NCBI RefSeq assembly: GCF_039542055.1
Contig: NZ_BAABHK010000008.1
Coordinates: 62,001 to 126,000, forward strand
Length of the DNA: 64,000 nt
Origin: Actinoallomurus vinaceus
GTDB taxonomy: Bacteria > Actinomycetota > Actinomycetes > Streptosporangiales > Streptosporangiaceae
Direction of reading: 5' to 3'
Shown here: piece after piece, positions 8,439 through 16,514 of the stretch
How the letters are laid out: each line of letters begins with the position of its first letter
How positions within the stretch are numbered: position 1 is the stretch's first letter
Program-made: the position numbers and the translations under genes
The notes under the pieces: model-generated
The model's database searches: none
What the model saw: only the letters and a program-made list of their open reading frames with translations
What the model was told of the DNA's origin: nothing

Positions 8439-9674
8439 TCAGACCTTCGCCGCGATGTCCGTACGGTAGTGGGCGCCGCGCAGCCGGATCCGCTCCGCGG
8501 CGGTGTAGGCGGCCGCGCGGGCGGCGGCGATGTCGGGGCCGGTGCCGACGACGTTCAGCACCCGCCCGCCGGCCGAGACCGGCAGCCCCTCGCGCAGCTT
8601 GGTGCCGGCGTGCAGGACGTACGCGCCCTCGACCGCCTCGGCCTCCTCGACGCCGGCGATGGGGTCGCCGGTGACGGGCTTGCCCGGGTAGTTCTCCGCC
8701 GCGATCACCACGGTGACCGCCGCGCCCGGCCGCCACTCCAGCGCCGGCGCGGAGCCCAGCCCCCCGACCGCGCAGGCCTGCAGCAGCCCGCCCAGCGGGG
8801 TGGCCAGCCGGTCGAGCACGACCTGGGTCTCCGGGTCGCCGAACCGGGCGTTGAACTCGATCACCCGGACGCCCTTCGACGTCAGCGCGAGCCCGGCGTA
8901 CAGCACGCCGGTGTACGGCGTCTCCCGGCGGCGCAGCTCGTCCACCGTCGGCTGGACGACCGTGCGCACGACCTCGTCGACCAGGCCCGCGGGGGCCCAG
9001 GACAGCGGGGTGTAGGCCCCCATGCCGCCGGTGTTCGGCCCCTTGTCGTCGTCGTGGGCGCGCTTGAAATCCTGGGCCGGCAGCAGCGGCACGACGGTGG
9101 TGCCGTCGGTCAGCGCGAACAGCGAGACCTCGGGCCCGTCGAGGTACTCCTCGATGACGACGCGCTCGCACTCGGCGGCGTGCCGCTCGGCCTCCGCGCG
9201 GTCCTCGGTGACGACGACGCCCTTGCCGGCGGCCAGGCCGTCGTCCTTCACCACGTACGGCGGGCCGAACGCGTCCAGTGCCTCGCGGACCTCGCCGGAG
9301 CCATCGCAGACGCGGGCGTCGGCGGTCGGGACGCCGGCCGCCTGCATGATCTCCTTGGCGAACGCCTTGGAACCCTCGATCCGCGCGGCCGCGGCGTCCG
9401 GGCCGAAGCACAGGAACCCGGCCTGGCGCAGGGCGTCGCCGACGCCCGCGACCAGCGGAGCCTCCGGCCCGATCACCACGAGCTGCGCCGTGAGGCGCTG
9501 CGCGAGCTCGACCACGGCGACCGGATCGGTCGGATCCAGGACATGGTTGTCCGCGAGCGCTGCGGTGCCGGCGTTGCCGGGCGCGCAGTGCAGCGCGGTG
9601 ACGTCAGGGTCGCGGGAGAGGGAACGGACCAGCGCGTGTTCGCGCCCGCCCGAGCCGAGAACGAGGACTCGCAC
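8439..9674 (-). CDS. purD: Phosphoribosylamine-glycine ligase (GAR synthetase)
   Basis: PurD joins glycine to phosphoribosylamine using ATP, the second step of purine synthesis. It is an ATP-grasp enzyme. The 411 residues begin MRVLVLGSGGREHALVRSL, the standard PurD opening. GPNTGGMGAYTP and VIEFNARFGDPETQ are the conserved ATP-grasp segments. The GTG at 9674 is chosen because it gives the canonical N-terminus and because TAGGCT (9682-9687) lies seven bases upstream, indicating a leaderless mRNA. A TTG eleven codons earlier is less likely. It is followed by ltrA nine bases after its stop. Confidence 0.95.
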   Translation of the reverse strand: MRVLVLGSGGREHALVRSLSRDPDVTALHCAPGNAGTAALADNHVLDPTDPVAVVELAQRLTAQLVVIGPEAPLVAGVGDALRQAGFLCFGPDAAAARIEGSKAFAKEIMQAAGVPTADARVCDGSGEVREALDAFGPPYVVKDDGLAAGKGVVVTEDRAEAERHAAECERVVIEEYLDGPEVSLFALTDGTTVVPLLPAQDFKRAHDDDKGPNTGGMGAYTPLSWAPAGLVDEVVRTVVQPTVDELRRRETPYTGVLYAGLALTSKGVRVIEFNARFGDPETQVVLDRLATPLGGLLQACAVGGLGSAPALEWRPGAAVTVVIAAENYPGKPVTGDPIAGVEEAEAVEGAYVLHAGTKLREGLPVSAGGRVLNVVGTGPDIAAARAAAYTAAERIRLRGAHYRTDIAAKV

Positions 9675-9681
9675 GTCGCAA

Positions 9682-9687
9682 AGCCTA
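9682..9687 (-). promoter_or_regulatory. Leaderless -10 box of purD (TAGGCT)
   Basis: TAGGCT on the minus strand is separated by seven bases from the purD GTG. The spacing fits transcription starting at the initiation codon. Confidence 0.55.
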
Positions 9688-9886
9688 TCCAGGTCTCCGG
9701 TTTCCAAGCCGGTGCGGGAAGCACGGACGCCCGCGCCGCGTTGACCTGATCAGACCCTGCTCCGGTGATCCTTGAAAAGAATCCGGGAAACCTGTGAACC
9801 GCCCACCGTGCTCGGGCGTCCTTAATTCCCGGTGTAGCCTTCAGAGCCTCACTCTGAGACGCCGACGACCCAAGGAGGTGGTTGGA

Positions 9887-9985
9887 ATGAGTCCTGGCGA
9901 TCCTTGCAGTAACGCCGAGCCTCCTCACAGTCCGACCATCTCTACTCGGCGTCCGGCCGCCTCCGGCGCGCGCTCCCCGCTCTGA
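9887..9985 (+). CDS. Proline-rich 32-residue leader peptide upstream of corA
   Basis: A short frame with a near-perfect ribosome site (AAGGAGGTG, seven bases before the ATG) encodes 32 residues starting MSPGDPCSNAEPPHSP and ending SPL. Seven residues are proline and an acidic GDP lies near the start. It ends 55 bases before corA. A 7-bp hairpin (9995-10012) follows ten bases after its stop. Proline-rich leader peptides that sense Mg2+ through ribosome stalling control mgtA/mgtCBR and corA in Salmonella. This peptide could work likewise, which is inference. TAGCCT at 9834-9839 is a plausible -10 box for the leader transcript. Confidence 0.55.
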   Translation: MSPGDPCSNAEPPHSPTISTRRPAASGARSPL

Positions 9986-9994
9986 TCCGGGTTG

Positions 9995-10012
9995 ACGCGC
10001 GCTGCCGCGCGT
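9995..10012 (+). promoter_or_regulatory. Hairpin between leader peptide and corA
   Basis: ACGCGCG (9995-10001) pairs perfectly with CGCGCGT (10006-10012) around a four-base loop. It lies between the leader-peptide stop and the corA ribosome site, where it could respond to ribosome position. No long T-run follows, so it is not a clear terminator. Confidence 0.4.
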
Positions 10013-10040
10013 GGGGCCGGGCCAGGGAACGGAGTCCCCC

Positions 10041-11138
10041 ATGGCCATGACCAGGGTTCGCCCCGGACGCGCCACCCGCGTCCTGTTCAAGCCGCTCGCC
10101 CGTCCCGGTCGCATCGCGGCCGGTGAGTCGATCACCCAGCGGTCCGCGCTCATCGACTGGGCCGCGTACGTCGACGGGAAGCGCGTCGACACCGACAGTC
10201 TCGCCGACGCCGTCGAGCTCGTCCGCGGTCCCGAGGACGAAGGCGCCGAGCCGCGCGCCGGCTTCGTCTGGGTGGGGCTGCACGAGCCCGACGCCGCCGA
10301 GCTCGAACGGCTGGCGGAGGTGTTCGGCCTGCACCCGCTCGCCGTCGAGGACGCCGTCCACGCCCACCAGCGGCCCAAACTGGAGCGCTACGACGACGTG
10401 CAGTTCGTCGTCATGAAGACCGTCGGGTACGTCGAGCGCGGCGGCACGGAGACCGTGCACACCGGCGAGATCATGATCTTCTGCGGGCCCGACTTCATCG
10501 TCACCGTACGGCACGGTGCGCACGGCGAGCTCGCCCCGGTCCGGCGCCGCCTCGAGAAGGCACCGGAGCGGCTCGCGCTCGGTCCCGCCGCGGTCCTGCA
10601 CGCGATCATCGACCGGGTCGTGGACGACTACATCTCCGTCGGCGACGCCGTCCAGCAGGACATCGACGAGGTCGAAGAGAACGTCTTCTCCGCCGACGCC
10701 ACCAACCAGGCCGAGCGCATCTACCGGTTGAAGCGCGAGGTCATCCAGCTCAAGCGGGCCGTCGGCCCCCTCGCCGGCCCGGTGCGCAACCTGGCCGCCC
10801 GCCGCTTCGTGCCGACCGAGATCCGGGAGTACTTCCGCGACGTCGACGACCACCTCGCCCGCGTACGCGAGCAGGTCGAGTCCTGCGACGAGCTTCTCAC
10901 CCCGATCCTCCAGGCGCACCTCACCCAGGTGACCGTCACCGACAACCACGACATGCGCAAGATCTCCGCCTGGGCGGCGATCCTCGCGATGCCGACGGCG
11001 ATCACCGGCGTGTACGGCATGAACTTCAAGTTCATGCCGGAGCTGCACTGGAAGTACGGCTACGCGCTCGCCCTCGGCATCATCGTCGGCTCCTGTCTCA
11101 TCCTCTACCGGGGCTTCCGCCGCAACGGCTGGCTCTGA
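10041..11138 (+). CDS. corA: CorA-family magnesium/cobalt transporter
   Basis: The 365-residue protein has a long cytoplasmic N-terminal domain, then helices, then two C-terminal membrane segments. The signature YGMNF (GMN at residues 326-328) ends the first membrane helix and is followed by the periplasmic loop MPELHWKYGYAL. It forms a pentameric channel for Mg2+ (also Co2+/Ni2+) influx. The ATG at 10041 is preceded by ACGGAG eight bases upstream. It is the only gene in its unit apart from the leader peptide. The next gene, a GDPD protein, converges on it from the right. Confidence 0.93.
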   Translation: MAMTRVRPGRATRVLFKPLARPGRIAAGESITQRSALIDWAAYVDGKRVDTDSLADAVELVRGPEDEGAEPRAGFVWVGLHEPDAAELERLAEVFGLHPLAVEDAVHAHQRPKLERYDDVQFVVMKTVGYVERGGTETVHTGEIMIFCGPDFIVTVRHGAHGELAPVRRRLEKAPERLALGPAAVLHAIIDRVVDDYISVGDAVQQDIDEVEENVFSADATNQAERIYRLKREVIQLKRAVGPLAGPVRNLAARRFVPTEIREYFRDVDDHLARVREQVESCDELLTPILQAHLTQVTVTDNHDMRKISAWAAILAMPTAITGVYGMNFKFMPELHWKYGYALALGIIVGSCLILYRGFRRNGWL

Positions 11139-11172
11139 GACCCGGCGCTCGAACAGGCCGGGCCTCCGCTGC

Positions 11173-11997
11173 TCAGCGTCCGAGCACCGTACGGAGCCGG
11201 TCGGGGTAGTCGGTCACGATCGCGTCCACGCCGAACGCGATGTGCCGCGCCATCTCGACCGGGTCGTTGACGGTCCACGGGACGACGCGCAGGTCCCGGG
11301 CGTGCGCCGCCGCGACCAGTTCCGGGATGACCATGACCCGCTTCGGGGAGATCATGGTCGCCCCGGCATCGGCCGCGGCGGCGGCCAGACCGCCCGCCGG
11401 ATCCCGCCCGGCCAGCCACGACGCGTCGAGCGTGTCCGGCTCGACCAGCGCCACCCGCTGCCCGCCGGGCAGGAGCTCCCCCGCCACCGCCAGGACCCGC
11501 CAGTCGAACGCCAGCAGCCGCGACCGCTCCGTCAGCCCGTACGACTCCAGCACCTTCACCGCCGCGACCGTGATGGTCTCGACGTCCGGCCAGGACGGAT
11601 CGGTCTTGATCTCCACCGCCAGCCGTACGTCGTGCGGGGCGACCAGCTCGCACACCTCCGCCAGCGTCGGCACCTCGGCGCCGGGGATCGGCGTCTGCGT
11701 CGACGCGAACCGCTTGTTCTGGATCCCCGCGTCGAGCGTCTTGATCTGCGCGAGCGTCAGCTCCCCGATCGGCCTGCCGACGTACGGGAACATCGGGTCA
11801 CGCGGCCGGCACGGCCCCCGGTCCCGTACGACCCCGCCGTTCAGCGACTGGTCGTGATGGAGCACCGGGACGCCGTCCGCGGTGAGCGCGACGTCCAGCT
11901 CCAGCACGTCGACGCCCAGCTCGAGCGTTCTCGCGAACCCCGGAAGGGTGTTCTCCGGCCACAGTCCCCGCGCCCCGCGGTGTCCCTGGATCTCCAC
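11173..11997 (-). CDS. Glycerophosphodiester phosphodiesterase family protein
   Basis: The 274-residue protein has the GDPD TIM-barrel signature: GHRGARGLWPENT at the start gives the catalytic His and Glu, and LELDVALTADGVPVLHHD gives the metal-binding acids and second His. RLAVEIKT and VVPWTVNDPVEM are later conserved strands. It hydrolyses glycerophosphodiesters to glycerol-3-phosphate and an alcohol. No signal peptide is seen, so it is probably cytoplasmic. The GTG at 11997 is selected because TACGCT lies seven bases upstream (leaderless pattern) and it places HRGARG at the usual position. It ends convergently 34 bases from corA. Confidence 0.9.
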   Translation of the reverse strand: MEIQGHRGARGLWPENTLPGFARTLELGVDVLELDVALTADGVPVLHHDQSLNGGVVRDRGPCRPRDPMFPYVGRPIGELTLAQIKTLDAGIQNKRFASTQTPIPGAEVPTLAEVCELVAPHDVRLAVEIKTDPSWPDVETITVAAVKVLESYGLTERSRLLAFDWRVLAVAGELLPGGQRVALVEPDTLDASWLAGRDPAGGLAAAAADAGATMISPKRVMVIPELVAAAHARDLRVVPWTVNDPVEMARHIAFGVDAIVTDYPDRLRTVLGR

Positions 11998-12004
11998 CCG
12001 CCAC

Positions 12005-12010
12005 AGCGTA
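12005..12010 (-). promoter_or_regulatory. Leaderless -10 box of the GDPD gene (TACGCT)
   Basis: TACGCT on the minus strand is seven bases before the GTG at 11997, the same arrangement as for purD. Confidence 0.5.
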
Positions 12011-12191
12011 CGGGCCCGTTTCGACGCCTTGGCGCCTCGGCTGGAGCGAAGGCTCGGCGAACGCGCGAACCGGGAGGTGGCCTGCGGCGTTCGCCCCCGA
12101 TCTGTGATCGCGTTCACCGAGCGTTCCGTACGGCTGCGGGGGACTCGAGCTCGGGGTGGGGTGCTTCGGCTCCTCCTGCCGCGGGCGAGGG

Positions 12192-13400
12192 TCATGGGGC
12201 GGCGAGGGCCTCGGTGGGGGAGAGCCGGGCCGCGCGGATCGCCGGGTACAGGCCGGCGATGCCGCCGATGACGAGCGTGGCGCCGACCCCGCCGGCCATC
12301 GCCCACGGCGGGACCACCGTCGGCCAGCCCTGCGACACCGCGAAGACCGCCGTGACGAGGATGCCGAGCGTCACGCCGCCCACGCCGCCGAGCGCCGCGA
12401 GCAGCTGCGACTCGGTGAGGAACTGTGCCCTGATCTGCCCGCGGGTCGCGCCGAGGGAACGCCGCAGGCCGATCTCGGCACGGCGTTCCAGGACCGAGAT
12501 CACCATCGTGTTCGCCACCCCGACGCCGCCGACCAGGAGAGCCACCGCGCCCAGACCCAGCAGGAGCCCGGTGAACGCCTTGTCGCTGGCGTTCTGGGCG
12601 GCGAGCGCGTCCGACGGGCGGCTGACCTCGACCTCGGTCGGCGCCTCCGGGTTGGCGGTGGCGGCGAGCAGGTCCCGTACGCGCTCGACCGACTCCTTCT
12701 TGGCCCGCGTGTAGACGGTGGTGGGGTGGCCGTCGAAGCCGAGCCGGGAGACCGCCGCGTCCCAGCCGACCAGCGCGGCGGAGTTCAGCTCCGGCGTGAG
12801 CTCCGCCGGCTCCATGATGCCGACGACGGTGAACCACTGCGAACCGAGCCAGACCTGGACGCCCGGCTGCGCGACGCCGAGCGCGTCCGCCGCGTCCGAG
12901 CCCAGCACGACGGCCGGGTACCGGCTCGTGGCCGCGTTGAGCCAGGTCCCGGCCGCCATCCGCAGACCGGCCGTACGGGGCAGGTCGAGGCGGGCCGCCA
13001 GCACGCTGATGCCGCCGGTCTCCCCCGCGTCGATGCGATCGTTGCGGTAGACGTTCGTGTCGGAGACCTTGCCGGTGGCGGACGCGGAGATCACGTCGGC
13101 CACTCGGCCGATCATCGCGACCGACTCCTTGGGGAGTTCCGCGTCGGAGCCGAAGAGGTCCTTGCCGGGTGCCACGGTCAGCATGTTGGTGCCCAGCCGG
13201 TCCAACGTGGCCTGGAGCTGCGCCCGGCTGGAGGCCGAGATGCCGACCACGCCGATCATCGCGGCGATGCCGATCGCGATGCCCAGGGCGGACAGGAACA
13301 CCCGCAACGGGCGGGCGCGCAGCCCTGCCGCGCCGACCCGGACCACGTCCCGGGGCCCCAGCCTGGCCGGTTCATCGCTCTCGTCTCGCGTGCGCCTCAT
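12192..13400 (-). CDS. ABC transporter permease, MacB/FtsX type
   Basis: The 402-residue protein has one membrane helix near residues 35-55, a large extracytoplasmic domain, and three C-terminal helices. This is the MacB_PCD plus FtsX arrangement. VISVLERRAEIGLRRSLGA is the conserved FtsX coupling motif. With the ATPase and adaptor encoded just upstream it should form a MacAB-like exporter or lipoprotein/antimicrobial-stress transporter. Its ATG overlaps the ATPase stop by four bases, and it is last in a four-gene operon. The substrate is unknown. Confidence 0.9.
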   Translation of the reverse strand: MRRTRDESDEPARLGPRDVVRVGAAGLRARPLRVFLSALGIAIGIAAMIGVVGISASSRAQLQATLDRLGTNMLTVAPGKDLFGSDAELPKESVAMIGRVADVISASATGKVSDTNVYRNDRIDAGETGGISVLAARLDLPRTAGLRMAAGTWLNAATSRYPAVVLGSDAADALGVAQPGVQVWLGSQWFTVVGIMEPAELTPELNSAALVGWDAAVSRLGFDGHPTTVYTRAKKESVERVRDLLAATANPEAPTEVEVSRPSDALAAQNASDKAFTGLLLGLGAVALLVGGVGVANTMVISVLERRAEIGLRRSLGATRGQIRAQFLTESQLLAALGGVGGVTLGILVTAVFAVSQGWPTVVPPWAMAGGVGATLVIGGIAGLYPAIRAARLSPTEALAAP

Positions 13401-14089
13401 CGCGTGGCCTCCTCTCGTGCGTCGTCCTGGACGACCCGGCCGTCGAGCATCCGGATCTGGCGGGGCAGCGTCGCGGCGATGTCGCGGTCATGCGTGATCA
13501 CGATGACCGTGGTGCCGCCTTCGGCCAGCTCCCGGAGCAGGTCGATCACCCCGGCGCCGGAGGCGGTGTCCAGCGCGCCGGTCGGCTCGTCGGCCAGCAG
13601 CATCGCGGGTTCGCCGACCACCGCGCGGGCGATCGCCACGCGCTGCTTCTCACCGCCGGACAGCTGGTGCGGCCGGTGGCCGAGGCGGTGGGCCAGCCCG
13701 ACCCGTTCGAGGGCGAGGCGCGCCCGGCGGCGGCGTTCCGCCGGGGGGACGCCGGCGTACAGGAGGCCGTCGGCGACGTTGTCCAGCGCGCTGACCCCGG
13801 CGGCGAGGTGGAACTGCTGGAAGACGAACCCGATCCGCCGGGCGCGCAGCGCCGAGAGCCGTCGATCCGGCAGCGATGACACGTCGCGGCCCTCGATGCG
13901 CACCGTGCCGCCGCTGGGCCGGTCCAGCGTCCCGATGAGGTGCAGCAACGTCGACTTGCCGGAGCCGGACGGCCCGACGATCGCGGCGAGCTCCCCGGCC
14001 TCGACCGTCAGCGTCACCCCGTCCAGCGCCGTGACGTCGCCCGGGTACTCCTTGCGGACCTCGCGGAGCTCCACGACCGGCTCGCTCAC
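13397..14089 (-). CDS. ABC transporter ATP-binding protein, MacB/LolD type
   Basis: The 230-residue ATPase has Walker A GPSGSGKSTLLH near residue 39, Q-loop FVFQQFHL, signature LSGGEKQRVAIARA, and Walker B LLADEPTGALD. The sequence belongs to the LolD/MacB subgroup that powers mechanotransmission exporters. It overlaps its neighbours by four bases on each side, showing translational coupling with the adaptor (upstream) and permease (downstream). Confidence 0.94.
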   Translation of the reverse strand: MSEPVVELREVRKEYPGDVTALDGVTLTVEAGELAAIVGPSGSGKSTLLHLIGTLDRPSGGTVRIEGRDVSSLPDRRLSALRARRIGFVFQQFHLAAGVSALDNVADGLLYAGVPPAERRRRARLALERVGLAHRLGHRPHQLSGGEKQRVAIARAVVGEPAMLLADEPTGALDTASGAGVIDLLRELAEGGTTVIVITHDRDIAATLPRQIRMLDGRVVQDDAREEATR

Positions 14090-15132
14090 TTCGGCACCCC
14101 CACGCTCATGCCCTCCGCCAGGCCGGACCCGGAGATCTCCACCTTGCCCTCGGTGAACGCGCCGGTCTCCACGGGAACCGTACGGACGTGCCCGCCTTCG
14201 ACGACCTGCACGCCATAGCCGCCTTCGGGCTGGGCGAGCAGCGCCTCGATCGGCACGGCGAGGACGTTGGCGTGCCGTTCGCTGGTCAGGTAGACCGCCA
14301 CCGGCGCCTTGTCGAAGGAGCCCAGCGTCCCCTGGTCGTCGACGGCGGCGGTCACCGCGACGGTGGTGGGGGTGTCGCCGTGTCCTGCCGTGGCGACCTT
14401 GCCGACCTTGGTGATCCGGCCCTTGGTGGTGCCTCCGCCGGGCAGTTCGATCGACACCTTGGCGCCCTTCTTGGCGAGCCGCTGGTACTGCACATCGAGG
14501 GCGATGCTCACCTCCCGGGTGGTGCCGGTGTAGGTGAGCACCGGGCCGCTCGGCCGGTCACCGATCTGCGCCTTCCGCTCGGCGACCCGGATCTCCCCGG
14601 GTGCGACCAGCACGGATCCGGGTGCGATCCGGCCCGTCTGATCGAGGCCGAGGTCCTTCTGCCAGCGTTTCACCGCGGCGGCGGTGGCGGCGGTGTAGGT
14701 CTTGTCGACCGTGAAGCCGGTGTAGCCCAGGGCCTGGAGGTTCCGCTCGAACTGCAGGACGTCCCGGCCCTTGGTGCCGTCGGCGAGGGTCCGGTAGATC
14801 GGCAGCGACCCGTACAGCAGCGGCACCGGGTGGTCGTCCACCCGGTAGGCGGGCCGGCCCCGGGACACCACCGTGCCGGGTGCGGCCAGCCACGTCAGGA
14901 CGCCGCGACCGCCCGCACCGGCCGCCGTGCCCGTCGTGCCGTAGCCGAGCGTGCCGTCCACCTTCTGGGTCTCCACCAGCGTGGTCCGTTCGATCCGCGC
15001 GGTCGCGGGCGGCAGGGTGCTGCGCCCGGTGGGCGTGCCGCCCCCGCCGCCCAGGCCGGCCGCCGCCAGGCCCGCGACGCCGACCAGGACCACGCCGACG
15101 CCGCTCAGGACCGCGGCGCGGGCCCTGCTCAA
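14086..15132 (-). CDS. Membrane-fusion-type efflux adaptor with peptidoglycan-binding domain
   Basis: The 348-residue protein has an N-terminal membrane anchor (about residues 8-28). A PG_binding_1 domain follows (ERNLQALGYTGFTVDKTY to AVKRWQKDLGLDQTGRI, about residues 125-165). The second half is an HlyD/RND-adaptor-like beta-barrel region ending VEISGSGLAEGMSVGVPK. In Gram-positive bacteria such adaptors link a MacB-like exporter to the cell wall. It overlaps the lipoprotein gene and the ATPase gene by four bases each. The domain order is clear; the exported substrate is not. Confidence 0.87.
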   Translation of the reverse strand: MSRARAAVLSGVGVVLVGVAGLAAAGLGGGGGTPTGRSTLPPATARIERTTLVETQKVDGTLGYGTTGTAAGAGGRGVLTWLAAPGTVVSRGRPAYRVDDHPVPLLYGSLPIYRTLADGTKGRDVLQFERNLQALGYTGFTVDKTYTAATAAAVKRWQKDLGLDQTGRIAPGSVLVAPGEIRVAERKAQIGDRPSGPVLTYTGTTREVSIALDVQYQRLAKKGAKVSIELPGGGTTKGRITKVGKVATAGHGDTPTTVAVTAAVDDQGTLGSFDKAPVAVYLTSERHANVLAVPIEALLAQPEGGYGVQVVEGGHVRTVPVETGAFTEGKVEISGSGLAEGMSVGVPK

Positions 15133-15695
15133 TTCGCGCTCCGTGTGAGGGACCGGCTACCGCCGGGCCGATAGTTCGCGCAGGCCTTGTCGGCATCCTT
15201 GAACGCCTGGCTGTCCGGGTTCACGTCACCGGCGCCGACGTTGTTGCTCTTCCCGCCGCCGCTCTTGACCGTGATGCCGCCGTCGGAGTTCGGGTCGGGC
15301 ATGTTGACGCCGTGCTGGCGCATGCACTTCGCGTAGGCGCGCATCTTCGCCAGTTCCTCCGGCTTGGGTTTGATCGGCTTGCCGCCGTTCGGCATCAGGT
15401 GGCCGCACTTGGCCTGGGCGGCCTTCATCGTCTTGTCGTCGCCCATCGCGGGCTTGGCGCTGCCGCCGTTCGCGGGGCCCTTGGCACGAATCCGGATGCC
15501 ACCGTTTCCGTCCGTCTCCGGGTCGGCCATGTCCACGCCGTTCTCCCGCATGCACTTGGCGTAGGCGCGCATCTTCTGCACGTCACTGGCCGCGCTCGCC
15601 TTGGCATCGACCTTCTTGTGGCCGGTCCCGCAGGCCGCCGACCCGAGGGTGAGCGCGGGCGCCAGGATGAGCGCCGCGACCGCCTTTCGTCGCAT
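15129..15695 (-). CDS. Probable secreted lipoprotein with duplicated AYAKCMR motif
   Basis: The 188-residue product has a short basic N-terminus, a hydrophobic core and a cysteine after LGSAA, fitting a lipoprotein signal with a weak lipobox. The mature part repeats one unit twice: MRAYAKCMRENGVDMADP near residue 43 and MRAYAKCMRQHGVNMPDP near residue 115, separated by a Gly/Lys-rich linker. Each unit has one cysteine. It is first in an operon with an adaptor and a MacB-type exporter, so it probably works at the same cell-surface complex. No enzymatic motif is visible. The ribosome site GAGGAG lies inside a predicted mRNA hairpin. Confidence 0.75.
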   Translation of the reverse strand: MRRKAVAALILAPALTLGSAACGTGHKKVDAKASAASDVQKMRAYAKCMRENGVDMADPETDGNGGIRIRAKGPANGGSAKPAMGDDKTMKAAQAKCGHLMPNGGKPIKPKPEELAKMRAYAKCMRQHGVNMPDPNSDGGITVKSGGGKSNNVGAGDVNPDSQAFKDADKACANYRPGGSRSLTRSAN

Positions 15696-15702
15696 CGATC
15701 GT

Positions 15703-15746
15703 CTCCTCGCAACTCCGCCGGGCGGACCCCGGCGAACTGCGAGGAG
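15703..15746 (-). promoter_or_regulatory. Leader hairpin that masks the lipoprotein ribosome site
   Basis: Read on the minus strand, CTCCTCGCA (15738-15746) pairs with TGCGAGGAG (15703-15711). Inside it CGCCGGG pairs with CCCGGCG. The 3' arm contains GAGGAG, the ribosome site of the lipoprotein gene, eight bases before its ATG. The structure is read from sequence; a regulatory role is inference. Confidence 0.5.
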
Positions 15747-15771
15747 TCAAGTCATCGGCCGATAACCCGGG

Positions 15772-15791
15772 CGTAACCGGTTCTGGTTACG
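15772..15791. promoter_or_regulatory. Palindrome in the divergent export-operon / two-component intergenic
   Basis: CGTAACC (15772-15778) and GGTTACG (15785-15791) form a perfect inverted repeat with a six-base spacer. It is midway between the lipoprotein gene and the response regulator and is a candidate binding site for that regulator. Confidence 0.4.
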
Positions 15792-15857
15792 TCGGCGTTA
15801 TGCCCCATGCCGCACGCTGTGCCGGAACGGTCGCTTAACGAGGCATGGACGGGAACG

Positions 15858-16514
15858 GTGCGCGTACTCATCGCCGAGGACGAGCGGATGCTCGCCGACT
15901 CGATAGCCGAGGGGCTGCGGGCGGAGGCCCTGGCCGTCGACGTGGCCTATGACGGGGACGCCGCGCTCGAACTCCTCGGCGTCAACGACTACGACGTGCT
16001 CGTGCTCGACCGCGACCTGCCGGTCGTGCACGGCGACGACGTCTGCCGCGCGGTCGTGGAGTCCGGGGCGGCCGTCCGGGTGCTGATGCTCACCGCCGCC
16101 GCCACCGTACGCGCGCGGGTCGAGGGACTCGGGATCGGCGCGGACGACTACCTGATCAAGCCGTTCGCGTTCGAGGAACTGGTGGCCCGGATCCACGCGC
16201 TGGGCCGGCGGGCACGGCCGGCCGACCCGCCGACCCTGGAGCGCGCCGGGATCCGGCTCGACCCCGCCCGCCGGGAGGCCTACCGGGACGGCCGCTACGT
16301 GCACCTGGCGCGCAAGGAGTTCGGTCTGCTGGCCGAGCTGCTGCGCGCGGACGGCGCGGTCGTCTCGGCGGAGCGGCTCCTGGAGAAGGTGTGGGACGAG
16401 CACACCGACCCGTTCACCAACACCGTACGGGTGACGCTGATGAAGCTCCGCCGCAAGCTCGGCGATCCGCCCGTCATCGAGACCGTCCCGGGAGTGGGGT
16501 ACCGAATCGCATGA
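15858..16514 (+). CDS. OmpR-family response regulator
   Basis: The 218-residue protein starts RVLIAEDERMLADSIAEGL (acidic pocket) with phospho-acceptor Asp in DVLVLDRDLPVVHGDD and the switch lysine in DDYLIKPFAFEEL. A winged-helix C-terminal domain follows (VHLARKEFGLLAELL to VRVTLMKLRRKLG and VPGVGYRIA). GTG at 15858 is chosen because it starts exactly at the receiver domain and has GACGGGA upstream; an ATG 17 codons earlier is possible. It overlaps the kinase gene by ATGA. Divergence from the export operon suggests it regulates that operon. Confidence 0.92.
   Translation: MRVLIAEDERMLADSIAEGLRAEALAVDVAYDGDAALELLGVNDYDVLVLDRDLPVVHGDDVCRAVVESGAAVRVLMLTAAATVRARVEGLGIGADDYLIKPFAFEELVARIHALGRRARPADPPTLERAGIRLDPARREAYRDGRYVHLARKEFGLLAELLRADGAVVSAERLLEKVWDEHTDPFTNTVRVTLMKLRRKLGDPPVIETVPGVGYRIA

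Noticed and set aside
9834..10040. M-box (ykoK) magnesium riboswitch before corA
   Set aside because: I could not find the conserved M-box core or stems. A translated leader peptide explains the region better.
12156..14156. Long plus-strand open frame opposite the ABC permease and ATPase
   Set aside because: The real genes on the minus strand have Walker and FtsX motifs and coupled starts. The antisense frame shows no family pattern.
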